Part shown: positions 57,483 to 58,695 of the stretch, one piece after another
Layout of the letters: the number at the start of each line of letters is the position of its first letter
How positions within the stretch are numbered: position 1 is the stretch's first letter
DNA from: Thermosynechococcaceae cyanobacterium YX3bin19
GTDB lineage: Bacteria; Cyanobacteriota; Cyanobacteriia; Thermosynechococcales; Thermosynechococcaceae
Direction: 5' to 3'
DNA: 58,695 nucleotides
Assembly (NCBI GenBank): GCA_030447595.1
Contig: JAUJON010000004.1
Coordinates: 1-58,695 of the forward strand
Translations under genes and position numbers: made by a program
The notes under the pieces: model-generated
Told to the model about the DNA's origin: nothing
What the model saw: the letters and a program-made list of their open reading frames with translations, nothing else
Databases searched by the model: none

Positions 57483-58695
57483 ATGGACTTTGCCAATCTT
57501 GCTGCTCAACTCAACGCGGGTAAAATCCTGCCAGAAGGAATTATTATTTCCACCTTACTCGCAGTCCTGGTAGGGGACTTAATTGAGGGTCGAACTTCTT
57601 CTCGTTGGACCCCCTATCTTGCGATCGCTGGCTTGCTATCAGCAGTGGCCGCCCTCTCCTTCCAGTGGGACCAGACAAATCCAGTTGCGTTCTTGGGTAG
57701 TTTTAATAGTGACAACCTCAGTCTAGTCTTTCGAGGCATTATTGCCCTGTCTAGCGCAGTCACCATCCTAATGTCAATCCGTTACATTGAGCAGTCCGGA
57801 ACTTCTTTGGCAGAGTTCATTACCATCCTACTCACAGCAACGGTTGGCGGCATGTTTCTGTCTGGGTCGCAGGAGTTAGTGATGATCTTTGTCTCACTGG
57901 AGACGCTCAATATCGCTTCCTATCTCATGACCGGCTATACCAAGCGGGATCCCCGCTCGAATGAGGCGGCTCTGAAATATTTACTGATTGGCGCAGCCAA
58001 CTCAGCAATTTTCCTCTACGGTATGTCTTTGCTGTATGGTTTGTCGGGCGGACAGACCCAGTTGAGCGAGATCGCAGCAACCCTAACGAGTGGCAAACAG
58101 TCCTTCGTTCTCGTGATTGCTCTAGTGTTCGTGATTGCGGAACTTGCTTTTAAGGTGGCGGCGGTACCCTTCCACCAGTGGACTCCCGATGTCTATGAAG
58201 GTTCCCCAACACCAGTCATTGCTTTTTTATCGGTTGGTTCCAAAGCTGCCGGGTTTGCCTTAGCAATTCGCTTCCTCGCTGTAGCTTTTCCAGTTTTGGC
58301 ACCTCAGTGGCAGTTTATCTTCACAGCCCTAGCGGCGCTTAGCATGGTCTTGGGTAATGCTGTCGCGATCGCCCAAACGAGCATGAAGCGAATGCTGGCC
58401 TACTCCTCCATTGGTCAAGTAGGCTTTGTCTTAATTGGCTTAATTGTGGGCACCGATGCCGGCTATGCCAGTTTAGTGTTTTACCTACTGGCTTACCTGT
58501 TTATGAACCTGGGAGCCTTTACCTGTGTCATTATCTTTTCCCTAAGAACGGGCACAGATCAGATTAGTGAGTATTCAGGTCTGTATCAAAAAGATCCCCT
58601 GTTAACTCTAGGGCTGAGTATCTGCCTTCTGTCTCTAGGCGGGATCCCGCCACTGGTTGGTTTTTTTGGTAAGCTCTACCTGTTCTGGGCAGGCT
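57483..58695 (+). CDS. ndhB: NAD(P)H-quinone oxidoreductase subunit 2 (NdhB), 5' part
   Basis: 404 codons are visible from ATG 57483 before the window ends; the full protein is about 520 aa. The proton-pumping signature is present: [20 protein letters not shown] with the conserved Glu, [20 protein letters not shown] with the key Lys, and [19 protein letters not shown]. About ten membrane helices are visible. It is a membrane-arm subunit of the NDH-1 complex used in cyclic electron flow, respiration and CO2 uptake. Confidence 0.97.
   Translation, partial: MDFANLAAQLNAGKILPEGIIISTLLAVLVGDLIEGRTSSRWTPYLAIAGLLSAVAALSFQWDQTNPVAFLGSFNSDNLSLVFRGIIALSSAVTILMSIRYIEQSGTSLAEFITILLTATVGGMFLSGSQELVMIFVSLETLNIASYLMTGYTKRDPRSNEAALKYLLIGAANSAIFLYGMSLLYGLSGGQTQLSEIAATLTSGKQSFVLVIALVFVIAELAFKVAAVPFHQWTPDVYEGSPTPVIAFLSVGSKAAGFALAIRFLAVAFPVLAPQWQFIFTALAALSMVLGNAVAIAQTSMKRMLAYSSIGQVGFVLIGLIVGTDAGYASLVFYLLAYLFMNLGAFTCVIIFSLRTGTDQISEYSGLYQKDPLLTLGLSICLLSLGGIPPLVGFFGKLYLFWAG

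Overview
The window is cyanobacterial chromosome. It carries psbK, ndhB, an sbtA/PII-like/carbonic anhydrase cluster, a fused modBC, an RNase E with the cyanobacterial arginine-rich tail, DUF1830 and ABC1-kinase genes, and many GCGATCGC (HIP1) octamers. The architecture fits a filamentous or Leptolyngbya-like lineage, but the genus cannot be fixed from the sequence alone.

Layout. 0-14 kb holds small membrane/YtxH/DUF948 genes, a frameshifted LCP gene, gatB, a DEAD-box RNA helicase whose 3' end is tandemly duplicated, a thioesterase, an AI-2E permease, a membrane GTPase and a GH116 glycosidase. 14-21.5 kb holds ChaB, a universal-stress-like gene, a NrtABD-like ABC operon, a pentapeptide protein and a GT4 glycosyltransferase. 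Three copies of a c-di-AMP (ydaO/yuaA) riboswitch lie here on the minus strand: ahead of the stress gene and the glycosyltransferase (both canonical) and ahead of the ABC operon (degenerate). 21.6-26.6 kb holds an internally deleted GPH symporter, xseB, and two xseA copies separated by a broken IS5-type element. 26.8-31.9 kb is a plus-strand ion/efflux cluster: a frameshifted MFS pump, a Kir-type K+ channel and a frameshifted CPA2 K+/H+ antiporter with two RCK_C domains. 32-36 kb holds nth, sbtA, a PII-like gene, a Tat-exported beta-carbonic anhydrase and a decayed gene. 36-45.5 kb is mostly intact housekeeping and signalling (PP2C, ABC1K, Ser/Thr kinase, ribD, psbK, tgt, cobS). 45.5-54.5 kb holds rne, a broken rubredoxin, a mop-modA-modBC molybdate cluster split by an IS630-type element, and a frameshifted ald. 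topA and the 5' part of ndhB close the window.

Two themes stand out. First, c-di-AMP and K+/inorganic-carbon functions are concentrated here: three riboswitch copies, a Kir channel, an RCK_C antiporter and an SbtA/PII-like pair. Second, single-base indels cluster around 27-31, 35, 47-50 and 52.4-53.6 kb, often in homopolymers, while long genes elsewhere are clean. That could be local sequencing or assembly error or real decay; reads would decide. The IS5/xseA duplication, the helicase-tail duplication and the symporter deletion are genuine rearrangements that indel error cannot explain.
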